Source of the DNA: Saprospiraceae bacterium
GTDB taxonomy: Bacteria; Bacteroidota; Bacteroidia; Chitinophagales; Saprospiraceae
Length of the DNA stretch: 64,000 nucleotides
Assembly: GCA_020627705.1 (NCBI GenBank)
Contig: JAHDGJ010000011.1
Coordinates: 62,001-126,000, forward strand
Direction: 5' to 3'
The number at the start of each line of letters is the position of its first letter. Position 1 is the first letter of the stretch. The notes below the pieces were generated by a model that was not told where the DNA came from, did not search any database, and saw only the letters and a list, made by a program, of their open reading frames with translations. The position numbers and the translations under genes are program-made. Positions 9,285 through 17,753 of the stretch are shown here, piece by piece.

Positions 9285-10679
9285 TTATTTAATAACGATT
9301 TTGTTAAATGAATTCTTTCCGTTTTCAAAAGAAAGTTTGACCTGATAAATTCCTGGAGCTACGTTGGTAGAAAGCGAACAGCTACTAGAACCTTTTTCCG
9401 GTCGTGTGGAATATAATTCTTGGCCGTTCAAAGAATATAGCTTTATCGTTTCAACTTGTCGCTTTTTACTCCATTCTACAGTAAATGAGGCACTGCTGGG
9501 ATTGGGGTATAAGTTGAAATATTCTTGCAATTCGTTTTCTTTGGTTGAGCTAATCATAAAGTCCTGTATGATAAATAAACCTTCTTGCATGTCCGAGACC
9601 AATATATTTCCAGAGGGTAAATAAGGGTAAGCTCCCCAAGCCCCTTCGTAATCATTGGTAGCCGTGAGTTGCGAAGTAGGATAATGCATTATGCGCTGTA
9701 TGTTGCTTGGATCTTCGATGACATAAACTTGTAATCCATCGTAGTAATAGGAGATGTATAATCTGTTGCCCTTGACGAGTAAATTATGTGCAATACTTTT
9801 AGGGTTTGTAGAACCTGCATCAAATGTACCCAACAGCATAACATCTGATTTGTCCGAAACATCATAAGCCTTTACTTTCATGCCGTGTGTTTCGTCAGCA
9901 AAAAAGTAATATTTTCCATCTTCTGATGGCCATCCAGAATGGTTATATCCTGAGTCAGGATAATCCGAACTTTCTAAAGTAGTCAGTAGTATCTCGTTTT
10001 CAGGATCTGTAAAGTCTGCGATAACTAATCCATCATTCCCACAATTAAAATAGGCTATGTTATTTTTTACATGCGCATCATGGACATGTCCAACCAAGTA
10101 ATTGCCGATACTAGAAGAAAACTTTAATTGCGTGAGGTTTAGAGGATCCGAAATATCCCAAATCGCATAAGCCGCAAATCCCATTGGAGTTCTTACGGCA
10201 AGTGCATAAAGCCGCTGCGCTTCTTCATCAATAAATATGTTGTGTGCTCTTATAATTGCATCGGACGAATCATAAATAAGCTCTGGCGGATTAGGAAGGG
10301 TATTTAAATTAATGATCTGAAGCGTACTGTTTTGGCCTTCATCTGCAACGGCATACAAATATCCATTAAGGTCGTGATAATCTCGATGTATAATAATCTC
10401 GCCCTGAGCGGCTCCATCAATTACGTAAGCTTCAAAAGCATTTGCTGGATCAGTAACATCTATAATGTGGGTGCCTTTGGTAGAACCAATAATAGCGTAT
10501 TCGTGCCCATCTTTGGCAAATCCCCATATATCATTGTATGTATTGTTGAAAGCAGCGGAGCCCACAAGCGATGGATCACTCCAAGTACCTAACAATTGGC
10601 CCTGAATAACTTGGCCGGTAGTGGTATTTGTGTAAAACAAAATGCTTACCACCAAAACAAAGAAATCACGTGTAATCAT
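9285..10679 (-). CDS. Choice-of-anchor-B (LVIVD repeat) protein with T9SS sorting domain
   Basis: 464 residues. A signal peptide (to about residue 22) is followed by LVIVD-type beta-propeller repeats: HIIDVTDPANAFEA, LQIINLNTLPNPPEL, YAIWDISDPLNLTQ, LVIADFTDPENEI, VKAYDVSDKSDVML, LQVYVIEDPSNIQR. The C-terminal 80 residues (YFNLYPNPSSASF to NKIVIK) are a type A type IX secretion sorting domain, so the protein should cross the outer membrane and be released or anchored on the surface. It resembles choice-of-anchor-B family proteins. No catalytic residues are apparent; a binding or adhesion role is inferred. Confidence 0.85.
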   Translation of the reverse strand: MITRDFFVLVVSILFYTNTTTGQVIQGQLLGTWSDPSLVGSAAFNNTYNDIWGFAKDGHEYAIIGSTKGTHIIDVTDPANAFEAYVIDGAAQGEIIIHRDYHDLNGYLYAVADEGQNSTLQIINLNTLPNPPELIYDSSDAIIRAHNIFIDEEAQRLYALAVRTPMGFAAYAIWDISDPLNLTQLKFSSSIGNYLVGHVHDAHVKNNIAYFNCGNDGLVIADFTDPENEILLTTLESSDYPDSGYNHSGWPSEDGKYYFFADETHGMKVKAYDVSDKSDVMLLGTFDAGSTNPKSIAHNLLVKGNRLYISYYYDGLQVYVIEDPSNIQRIMHYPTSQLTATNDYEGAWGAYPYLPSGNILVSDMQEGLFIIQDFMISSTKENELQEYFNLYPNPSSASFTVEWSKKRQVETIKLYSLNGQELYSTRPEKGSSSCSLSTNVAPGIYQVKLSFENGKNSFNKIVIK

Positions 10680-10745
10680 GGTTTAAAAATACGCAAATAG
10701 AAAGAAGAAATAAGTTGTCAAGGAGACTTGAGAGGAGATAGGAAC

Positions 10746-10779
10746 AAAAAAAAGGGGCTTCATTTTGAAGCCCCTTTTT
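10746..10779 (-). terminator. Rho-independent terminator after Band-7 gene
   Basis: A perfect stem of 13 bp (10749-10761 with 10767-10779) with a GGGGCTTC core and a five-base loop. Read on the minus strand it ends in a run of T (A-run 10746-10753 on plus) just after the stop of the Band-7 gene at 10783. Confidence 0.9.
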
Positions 10780-10782
10780 GCA

Positions 10783-11718
10783 TCATTCTTTATTCCTCTT
10801 CTTGAGGTTTGCTCTTTTCATTGATTCTCCCATTTGTTGGGAGGCAGTAAATGAAGTAACCATGCTGGATAACATCTCGGAAGCCTGATTGGGTGAATTT
10901 GGTAACAGTATTAGATTGCTGTTTACATTTTCTCCCATTGCTTGAAGGGTATCATAATGTTGAGTAACCACAATTAGCGCGGAAGCCTCTTGTGAGTTAA
11001 TGCCCACTTGATTTAATACTTCCACAGACTCTTCTATTCCTTTGGCAATTTCTCTTCTTTGATCTGCAATACCTTGACCTTGTAATCTTTTACTTTCAGC
11101 TTCAGCAGTGGCCTTCGCTACTATTTTAATCCTTTCTGCTTCCCCTTCATATTCTGCCGCAACTTTTTCTCGTTCTGAGGCATTGATTCGGTTCATGGCA
11201 TTTTTAACCGCTTGATCGGGATCAATATCGGTAACCAGAGCTTTTACGATTTCGTACCCATAGGTATTCATAGCCTCAGAAATTTCTTTCTTTACTGCAT
11301 TGGCTACATCATCTTTACGAACGAAAACATCATCCAATTTTAACTTTGGTACTTCTGCTCTAACCGTATCAAACACATATGAAGTGATTTGATCGTGTGG
11401 ATTTTCGAGCTTGTAAAAGGCATCATATACTTTACTAGGCAATATTTTGTATTGTACAGAGACTTTTAGTTTTACAAATACATCGTCAAAAGTTTTGGTT
11501 TCAACAATGACATCCAGTTGTTGAATTTTTAAACTAACTCTTCCTGCAACAGAATCTAGAAATGGAATTTTTAAATTTAATCCAGATTCACGAATGCTGT
11601 TGAATCTACCAAGACGTTCGACAATTGCTGCCGTCTGTTGTTTTACGATAAATAATCCAAGAATTAAAATGAGCAGACAAAAGAAAATTATTCCTCCTGC
11701 AATGAATTGAATGGGCAT
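10783..11718 (-). CDS. SPFH/Band-7 (stomatin-like) membrane protein
   Basis: 311 residues. One N-terminal membrane segment (FIAGGIIFFCLLILILGLFI) is followed by a Band-7/SPFH domain (VERLGRFNSIRESGLNLKIPF; VFVKLKVSVQYKI) and a helical region rich in A/E/K (AEGEAERIKIVAKATAEAESKR), the paraslipin/QmcA arrangement. Such proteins oligomerise on the inner membrane, often with proteases or in membrane microdomains. It lies 91 bases downstream of fabI. No NfeD-like partner gene is adjacent. Confidence 0.88.
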   Translation of the reverse strand: MPIQFIAGGIIFFCLLILILGLFIVKQQTAAIVERLGRFNSIRESGLNLKIPFLDSVAGRVSLKIQQLDVIVETKTFDDVFVKLKVSVQYKILPSKVYDAFYKLENPHDQITSYVFDTVRAEVPKLKLDDVFVRKDDVANAVKKEISEAMNTYGYEIVKALVTDIDPDQAVKNAMNRINASEREKVAAEYEGEAERIKIVAKATAEAESKRLQGQGIADQRREIAKGIEESVEVLNQVGINSQEASALIVVTQHYDTLQAMGENVNSNLILLPNSPNQASEMLSSMVTSFTASQQMGESMKRANLKKRNKE

Positions 11719-11809
11719 GACTAATGATTTGATTTAATACAACAATGTAATTTGACCTTAGATAAGTTCACACTAATCTACGAGAACACATAATCTTTCG
11801 ACTAATTTC

Positions 11810-12619
11810 TTATTCTTCCATCCCGAGTACTTCTGGATTCATTCCGGTATAACTAAAACCACCGTCGTGATAGAGGTTCTGCATGGTCACCATTCGGGTT
11901 AGATCAGAAAACATTGCCACGCAATAATTAGCGCAATCTTCTGCAGAAGCATTGCCTAGTGGAGACATTTTATCTGCGTAGTCCAAAAAGGTTTGAAATC
12001 CTTTTACTCCGGAGCCCGCCGTTGTTGGAGTAGGGGATTGAGATACTGTATTTACGCGCACATTTTTCTTTTTAGCCCAGTGGTATCCAAAACTTCTTGC
12101 AAAAGATTCAAGTAACGCTTTTGACTCTGCCATTTCGCTATAATCAGGAAATACTCTTTGCGCCGCTATGTATGTTAGAGCCAATATTGAGCCCCATTCT
12201 TTCATCGCATCTTTTTGCATCGCGAGTTGCATTAATCTATGAAAACTCATTGCTGAGATATCGAAAGTCTTATGCATCCAATCGTAGTTGACATCTGTGT
12301 AGGTTCTTTTCTTCCTTACGTTTAGGGACATGCCAATGGAGTGAAGCATAAAATCCATTGGACCGCCCAGAATTTCCATGGACTTATCAATAAGGTTTTC
12401 TAAGTCCTCCATATTTGTGGCATCTGCAGGGATTACTTCTGCATTAAGTTTTTCGCCCAGCTTTTGAATGCCTCCAAACCGCAAGGCCACTGGGGCATTG
12501 GTAAGTACTATTTTAGCACCTTGCGCCACTGCTTGTTCGGCAACTTTCCAAGCGATGGATTTATCGTCTAAGGCACCAAAAATAATTCCTGTTTTTCCTT
12601 CTAATAAACCGTTTGCCAT
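11810..12619 (-). CDS. fabI: Enoyl-[acyl-carrier-protein] reductase (NADH)
   Basis: 269 residues, normal for FabI, which performs the last reduction of each fatty-acid elongation round. The N-terminal nucleotide-binding segment reads IIFGALDDKSIAWK; HSIG is at 93-96; the active-site tyrosines are Tyr150 (LTYIAAQR) and Tyr160, with Lys167 completing the Y-x6-K motif of the short-chain dehydrogenase family. The C-terminus (HDGGFSYTGMNPE) also fits. The gene follows recN by 40 bases. Confidence 0.95.
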   Translation of the reverse strand: MANGLLEGKTGIIFGALDDKSIAWKVAEQAVAQGAKIVLTNAPVALRFGGIQKLGEKLNAEVIPADATNMEDLENLIDKSMEILGGPMDFMLHSIGMSLNVRKKRTYTDVNYDWMHKTFDISAMSFHRLMQLAMQKDAMKEWGSILALTYIAAQRVFPDYSEMAESKALLESFARSFGYHWAKKKNVRVNTVSQSPTPTTAGSGVKGFQTFLDYADKMSPLGNASAEDCANYCVAMFSDLTRMVTMQNLYHDGGFSYTGMNPEVLGMEE

Positions 12620-12659
12620 GTTCTTTAATTTTTAACGAAAGTAATAATATTTTAAATCG

Positions 12660-14315
12660 CTAAGCGATCAGTTCTTTGGCGTTATCCAATGCTTTTTTGG
12701 TTGGAGGATCTCCTCCAGACATCATTTTTGCAATTTCATGGATTCGTTCTTTGCCATTTATAGCCTCCACATATGTGAAGCTTCTTTCTTTGGAGTGCTC
12801 CTTGTAAATTCTGTAATGATGATCCGCTTGTGCTGCAATAGGTGGAGAATGCGTAATGGATAAAACTTGATGGTCTTTGGATATCTCTTTTAGAATTCTT
12901 CCCATTTTTAAGGAGACATCTCCAGAGATGCCCGTATCAATTTCGTCGAAGATCATTGTGGGCAAAGACATAGAATCCGCAACGATAGATTTGATACAAA
13001 GGCTAAGACGAGACATTTCTCCTCCAGAGGCTACTTTTTTAATGGACAAAAATTCGCTGCCAATGTTTGATGAAAAAGTAAATTCTACTTCATCAATACC
13101 ATTTATATTCAATTGCTCTCTTTCGGATATTTCAATCTTCAGCTGAGCAGAGGCCATAGATAATTGAGACAAAAGCGCATGGACTTCTTTTTGAAAAGGC
13201 CCTGAAGCTTTTTTTCTTTTGTCGCTTATCTTTTTTGCTTTTGACATCAACTCGGCCTTGTTGGCCCCTATTTCTTTTTCAAGTTTTTCAATTGTTGCAT
13301 CAAGATCACTTACACTTGTGGATCGATTGGAAAGGTCTTCTTTTATTTTGATCAAATCTTGAATGTCCGAGACTCGATGTTTGTGTAAGAGTCGATTGAT
13401 TAAATCTTGTCTTGACCTTAACCGATCAATTTCGTTTGGGTCGAAGTCTATGCGTTGCCCAAATCTTTCGAATTCGTGGCTAATTTCTAAAAGTTCTTCT
13501 CTGGTTGACAGCAGTCTTTGATACATCGATTGTATGCTCTCATCCTGAGATTCGAAAGAAGAAAGTTCTTGAGCTAATTCTTGTAATTGGTCTCCAATTG
13601 CTTGATCCGACGAAAGAATAGTAAACTCAAATTTTTGGGCCAAAGCTTTTATTTGCTCTGCATTTTCCATCAGGCTCAAGTTTTGCTGAAGTTGGATATC
13701 TTCTGAAGCATTAAGATCAGCTTCGTCAAATTCGCGCAACTGAAACTGAATGAAATCAAACTCTTGTCTTGAAGATTTTTGTTGCTCTTTTAGGTCTTCT
13801 AACTTTCTGAGATCCTCTTGATACTTTTTAAATTGTTTTTGATAGAGCTCAATATGTTGCTGGTTAGAGGCAATGGCATCTAACAATTTGATTTGAAAAC
13901 TTTTTTCTTGCAAGCCAAGCGTATCAAATTGTTGGTGCATGTCGAGAAGCGCTGCACTTAGTTTTTGCAAAGCATCTAGTTTGGCCGGCGTATCGTTGAC
14001 AAACGCTCTGGATTTGCCAGCACTCGAAATTTCCCTACGTATAATCAACTGATCGTCATAATCTAGATCGTATTGTTCAAAAAAGGGCTGTAGCTTGTAG
14101 CTTGTAATATTAAATTCGGCCTCGACAAAACACTTTTGAGTTTGATCAAAAAGTACTTTTGAATCAGCTCGTTTTCCCATGATTAATCCCAAAGCACCAA
14201 GTAAAATTGATTTACCAGCACCGGTCTCACCTGTAATAATAGTCAAACCATCTTGTAGGTCAAGATTGAGGTTTTCTATAATGGCATAATTCTGTATATG
14301 CAATCTACTCAGCAT
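12660..14315 (-). CDS. recN: DNA repair protein RecN
   Basis: 551 residues, an SMC-like ATPase for double-strand break repair. It has Walker A GETGAGKS (29-36), a long central coiled coil rich in Q/E/K, the ABC signature VASGGEMSRLSL and Walker B MIFDEIDTGISG, followed by the H-loop SITHSPPIAAQADHHY. Start and length match bacterial RecN. It lies 28 bases after the TMTC-like gene. Confidence 0.95.
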   Translation of the reverse strand: MLSRLHIQNYAIIENLNLDLQDGLTIITGETGAGKSILLGALGLIMGKRADSKVLFDQTQKCFVEAEFNITSYKLQPFFEQYDLDYDDQLIIRREISSAGKSRAFVNDTPAKLDALQKLSAALLDMHQQFDTLGLQEKSFQIKLLDAIASNQQHIELYQKQFKKYQEDLRKLEDLKEQQKSSRQEFDFIQFQLREFDEADLNASEDIQLQQNLSLMENAEQIKALAQKFEFTILSSDQAIGDQLQELAQELSSFESQDESIQSMYQRLLSTREELLEISHEFERFGQRIDFDPNEIDRLRSRQDLINRLLHKHRVSDIQDLIKIKEDLSNRSTSVSDLDATIEKLEKEIGANKAELMSKAKKISDKRKKASGPFQKEVHALLSQLSMASAQLKIEISEREQLNINGIDEVEFTFSSNIGSEFLSIKKVASGGEMSRLSLCIKSIVADSMSLPTMIFDEIDTGISGDVSLKMGRILKEISKDHQVLSITHSPPIAAQADHHYRIYKEHSKERSFTYVEAINGKERIHEIAKMMSGGDPPTKKALDNAKELIA

Positions 14316-14343
14316 AGAGCAAAAGTAATTATTGAAGCATCAA

Positions 14344-16329
14344 TCAATTGAAATATTGCTGCAAATTTGCATCAACTGGGTAACCTAGTTGTGACGCTCT
14401 TGTATAATCCTGTCTAGCTTGGACTTTATTGCCTAAGGCTATATTGACTTTACATCGCTCATTAAAGTAGACCCCTTTGTTGCCATATTTGATGGCATTA
14501 TTTAAATCTTGCAAAGCTTGATTTTCATTTTTCAACTGTCTATGGCAACGAGCTCTTTCATACCACAAGTCAGCATTCGTCGGCTTTAGATTTAAATAAC
14601 TAGTAATATCCGATAGGGCATTTGGTATGTCACCAGTCATGTTATACATCAAAGATCTGTTGAGGTAAGCCACAGCGTGATCAGGTTTCAACTCAATGGA
14701 TTTGTTTAAATCTCTAAGTGCGAAATCTATGTTGTTCATTTTTGCATGTATAGCCCCTCGATTAGACCAATATTCACCATCACTTGGATCAAGTTGAATC
14801 GCTTTGTTATAATCGGCAAGCGCACGATTCCAATCGTTGGGATCTGTTGAATTAAAGTATAATCTGCCTCTTGAATTATATGGTGCTGGATCGGTTTGAT
14901 CCAATTGCAATCTTGTATTGTAATCAGCCAATGCTTTGTCAGTCATGCCATTGTCTCTATAGTAATTTGCTCTATTGCCGAAAGGCAAGGTCGTGTCCTT
15001 GTAATATTTTATCACATGGGTCCAAAGCGTCCCTGAGTTTTTCCAAACCTTATTTTGATTAAAACTCAAAACCGAATAAGCGATAACAGCGATGGTTGCA
15101 ACACTGTAACATGCTATTCTATACTTAGAATGTTGGATGCCTTTTTGGAAATAATAGGCAAGAATGAAGAAAATTCCTGCATATGCGATATAGGTGAAAC
15201 GATCCGCTAAGAACCCCTGACCGGCACCTAAAATTTGAAGCATGAAAAAAATGTTGAATGTAAAAAAGCCAAGCCCAAAAACAATGGATTTGTAGCCTTT
15301 GAGATGTGCTCTCCAAGCAGCAAAAAGCGCCAAAGGGAAAATCAATATCGTAGGATAAAACCATGCTGGAATTGCCGCAGGATAAGGGTAGAGAGGAGAA
15401 AGTCTATAAGGAATAATGGACTTAATTAAGTACACGAGATATGAGTAAGAGCCAATAAAAAATCGCTGCCATTGTGCAAATGTGCTGTTGCTTTCTAAAG
15501 AGCCATAAGTATTGAGCACATAAACTCCCAGGACACCGAAAAACAAAGATAGTAGCCAAAACACCCATTTGTTTAAAATATCCTTGAAGGAGATTTTTTC
15601 TTTGAGATAATAATCTACTGCGAGCATTGAAAGCGGGAGGGTAACGGCTTGAATTTTTGACAATAAGGCGAGTATAGCTAAGATTACGATGGCTATCGTG
15701 TAATTTTTCTTTAAGTTTAAGGATTTAATGTATAGAAGCAAGGCGCTCAAATAGAATACGCCGTACAACACATCTTTTCTTTCTGTCACCCAGGCCACTG
15801 ATTCCACCCGCATGGGCTGTACGGCAAACAATGCAGCAAAAAACAATGAGGCTTGCCAATTTAATTTAAGACCAATGCCGATAAAATAAATCAATAACAC
15901 ACACAGAATATGTAAAATAACATTGTTTAAATGCCATGCTCCTGGGTTATCCAATCCAAAGATTTTATACTCAACAAGGAAAGTCCATGTAGTCAGGGGA
16001 TTGTAATTGCCAATAACATTGTTTTCAAATTTGAAAATTTCTTTGGTGTTGCTCCAAAAATCATTTGCATTGGCCACAAAGTCATTTTCATAAAAGTTTT
16101 TATCGTCATCCCAATTTACAAATTGATTGTCCGTCGTATTGAAGTATACACTAAAGGTCAAGCCTATTAAAAGTAGTATGGGAACTATCCAAGTCTTGGA
16201 AGTTTTCTCCTTTCTGTTGGGTTTATCTTTTCTTTTGGTTCCTTTTTCACTTTTATTTTGGCGTGAATGGTCATGAGCTGCTTTCTGTTCGAGAATCTTC
16301 TCTTTTCTAGTCTTCTTGCGTTGAGACAT
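14344..16329 (-). CDS. TMTC-like multispanning membrane protein with C-terminal TPRs
   Basis: 661 residues. A very basic 45-residue cytoplasmic N-terminus is followed by about ten or more membrane segments. An early extracytoplasmic loop carries NWDDDKNFYEND (72-83), the acidic signature of GT-C glycosyltransferases. From about residue 420 to the end are TPR repeats with the usual W/Y-N-R-G pattern (YNSRGRLYFNS, YWSNRGAIHAKM). This is the layout of the TMTC/O-mannosyltransferase-like TPR proteins, so a role in protein O-glycosylation is possible; enzymatic activity is inferred. Operon-like spacing to recN. Confidence 0.75.
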   Translation of the reverse strand: MSQRKKTRKEKILEQKAAHDHSRQNKSEKGTKRKDKPNRKEKTSKTWIVPILLLIGLTFSVYFNTTDNQFVNWDDDKNFYENDFVANANDFWSNTKEIFKFENNVIGNYNPLTTWTFLVEYKIFGLDNPGAWHLNNVILHILCVLLIYFIGIGLKLNWQASLFFAALFAVQPMRVESVAWVTERKDVLYGVFYLSALLLYIKSLNLKKNYTIAIVILAILALLSKIQAVTLPLSMLAVDYYLKEKISFKDILNKWVFWLLSLFFGVLGVYVLNTYGSLESNSTFAQWQRFFIGSYSYLVYLIKSIIPYRLSPLYPYPAAIPAWFYPTILIFPLALFAAWRAHLKGYKSIVFGLGFFTFNIFFMLQILGAGQGFLADRFTYIAYAGIFFILAYYFQKGIQHSKYRIACYSVATIAVIAYSVLSFNQNKVWKNSGTLWTHVIKYYKDTTLPFGNRANYYRDNGMTDKALADYNTRLQLDQTDPAPYNSRGRLYFNSTDPNDWNRALADYNKAIQLDPSDGEYWSNRGAIHAKMNNIDFALRDLNKSIELKPDHAVAYLNRSLMYNMTGDIPNALSDITSYLNLKPTNADLWYERARCHRQLKNENQALQDLNNAIKYGNKGVYFNERCKVNIALGNKVQARQDYTRASQLGYPVDANLQQYFN

Positions 16330-16519
16330 ATAGAAATTATTTGTATATAAAAATACTTAATATAATGGCTAATCGAAGCGATATTGCATGGATTATCACT
16401 TTGCTTAAGCGACCACAGTTGATCAAGAAATCAACAGCTCCTGGATCCTTAAATTATGGATGGTATTTTAGGATTAGAATGTCAAAAGCTCATGGATGTT
16501 TGGGGAATACGCTGATATG
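16330..16519. other. Non-coding spacer, nothing recognised
   Basis: 190 bases between the TMTC-like start and the stop of the exonuclease-like gene, both on the minus strand. A 7-bp inverted repeat (16499-16505 with 16525-16531) straddles the upstream stop but has no T-run. The plus-strand frame across it has no coding character. Confidence 0.4.
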
Positions 16520-17116
16520 CTATACCCCAAAACAGTCTTCCAAGGCGCCAACTTTCATCAGTAGGATAAAACATCGGGAAGCTGCAATTACATCTGCACG
16601 GGCATTGCCACTAGGCGAATATCCTTTTTTAAAACATATACTGTGAAGCTCTTTGAGTGACGGCCACTTATAGCCTCGACCTCCTTTACCAGGAAGCTTG
16701 CAAAAGAATGTACTTTCTTGCATCAAGCAATAACTTGCAGCGTTGTGTAAATGATGTCTTATTCCAGTTCGGATAAATTCGGCGCCAACTATATTTTCGT
16801 TTAGGTTCAAATTATGCGCCCAAACAAAATCGGTTTCTTCAAGCGAGCTTTTGAATGCTTCTAGAATGTCTTCTAATTTTTCTCCCTTGGTCGCAATGTC
16901 TTCTTCGTCAATATGACAACTTTTGATTTTGTCCGGAGCAAATGTGTAGCCTTCCGGTTTAACAATAAAATCAAAGTCTTTTATTGGTTTAAGTTCTTCA
17001 TTGAGTATAATCCATGATAGATGAACCAATCGTGGCCAAACAAAGGTATCTGTTACTGGAGCCTTAAATGTTTTTGCCCTACCAGCAGCGGAGGCGTCAA
17101 AAATCAAATGTTTCAT
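16520..17116 (-). CDS. DEDDh exonuclease-fold protein with lost catalytic residues
   Basis: 198 residues with the scaffold of bacterial DnaQ-like 3'-5' exonucleases: KAPVTDTFVWPRLVHLSW, FIVKPEGYTF, VGAEFIRTGI, FFCKLPG, YKWPSLKELH. The active-site positions are changed. Motif I (normally FDTETTG) reads FDASAAG, losing the Glu; motif II (normally NxxFDxxIVGAEF) reads NLNLNENIVGAEF, losing the Asp; motif III (normally HNAxxD) reads GNARAD, losing the His. Three of five DEDDh residues are gone while the fold signature is kept, so it is probably a non-catalytic binding protein. It overlaps the upstream gene by four bases, suggesting coupled translation. Confidence 0.8.
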   Translation of the reverse strand: MKHLIFDASAAGRAKTFKAPVTDTFVWPRLVHLSWIILNEELKPIKDFDFIVKPEGYTFAPDKIKSCHIDEEDIATKGEKLEDILEAFKSSLEETDFVWAHNLNLNENIVGAEFIRTGIRHHLHNAASYCLMQESTFFCKLPGKGGRGYKWPSLKELHSICFKKGYSPSGNARADVIAASRCFILLMKVGALEDCFGV

Positions 17117-17643
17117 AAATCATGATTCTTTTTAAGTTGTTCAGCAAAGCCGAGAAAAGTATTCTGCACCAAATGGTATTTTTTATGCCCATCGGGGAGT
17201 GCATATATCAGATGGTAACGAAATACTCGATCAATATAGCAATACGCTTGATCAATTTTTAACTCTTTCATTAATTGTCTTTCTACATTGCTGCACTGCA
17301 TAGTAGTTTGATCATTGTAGTGGGATAATTTTTTTCTTGTTTTCAGGTCGGAGGTATTACAAATGAATCCAAAAGTCGTACTTCCCACCGTAGGGATTTC
17401 ATTGTATTTCCACATTTCGGGCGAAACTTTACTTGCTGATCTTTCTAAGAGTGCTGCTAGGACCCAATGATCTGATGATTTTGGAAACCCAATATTTAGT
17501 AATGAATCTATTCCAGCTACTATTTCTCCATTTTGCAGGCTTTGTATTATATCACTTTTCGCAATCAAATTTTCACCCAAGACAGATTGAATTCGATTAA
17601 GTTGGGTTTGATTGATGCCGTTTATAGAATATCCAATATTCAT
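17113..17643 (-). CDS. Unknown protein; possible degenerate hydroxymethylbilane-synthase-like fragment
   Basis: 176 residues, with no confident family. By eye it follows the spacing of HemC (hydroxymethylbilane synthase) domains 1-2: GENLIAKSDIIQSLQNG then DSLLNI aligns with the G-LF-KELE-ALL then HSMKDV segment; VLAALLERS with LVTICERED; PTVGSTTF with IVGTSSLRR; CSNVERQLMKEL with RGNVGTRLSKL. The substrate-binding arginines and lysine/aspartate of HemC are absent, as is the cofactor-binding third domain. If the relation holds it is a second pseudoenzyme translated together with the exonuclease-like protein. The ORF is real by length and coupling; the HemC relation is tentative. Confidence 0.55.
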   Translation of the reverse strand: MNIGYSINGINQTQLNRIQSVLGENLIAKSDIIQSLQNGEIVAGIDSLLNIGFPKSSDHWVLAALLERSASKVSPEMWKYNEIPTVGSTTFGFICNTSDLKTRKKLSHYNDQTTMQCSNVERQLMKELKIDQAYCYIDRVFRYHLIYALPDGHKKYHLVQNTFLGFAEQLKKNHDL

Positions 17644-17753
17644 TTCGCAAAATTTATAAAATTGTCACAAAACAAGTTACTTCTTTTCTAAAGATGCGAG
17701 ACAAAGGTTTTGTTCGTTTTGACATTAATAATCCTTAATTTGAGTTACGGAGT

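Noticed and set aside
16499-16531. 7-bp inverted repeat as a terminator
   Set aside because: The loop is 19 bases, there is no T-run on either strand, and it straddles the stop codon of the exonuclease-like gene.
16341-16646. 101-codon plus-strand ORF spanning the spacer before the exonuclease-like gene
   Set aside because: Its second half lies antisense to the exonuclease-like gene and the first half has no recognisable protein character.
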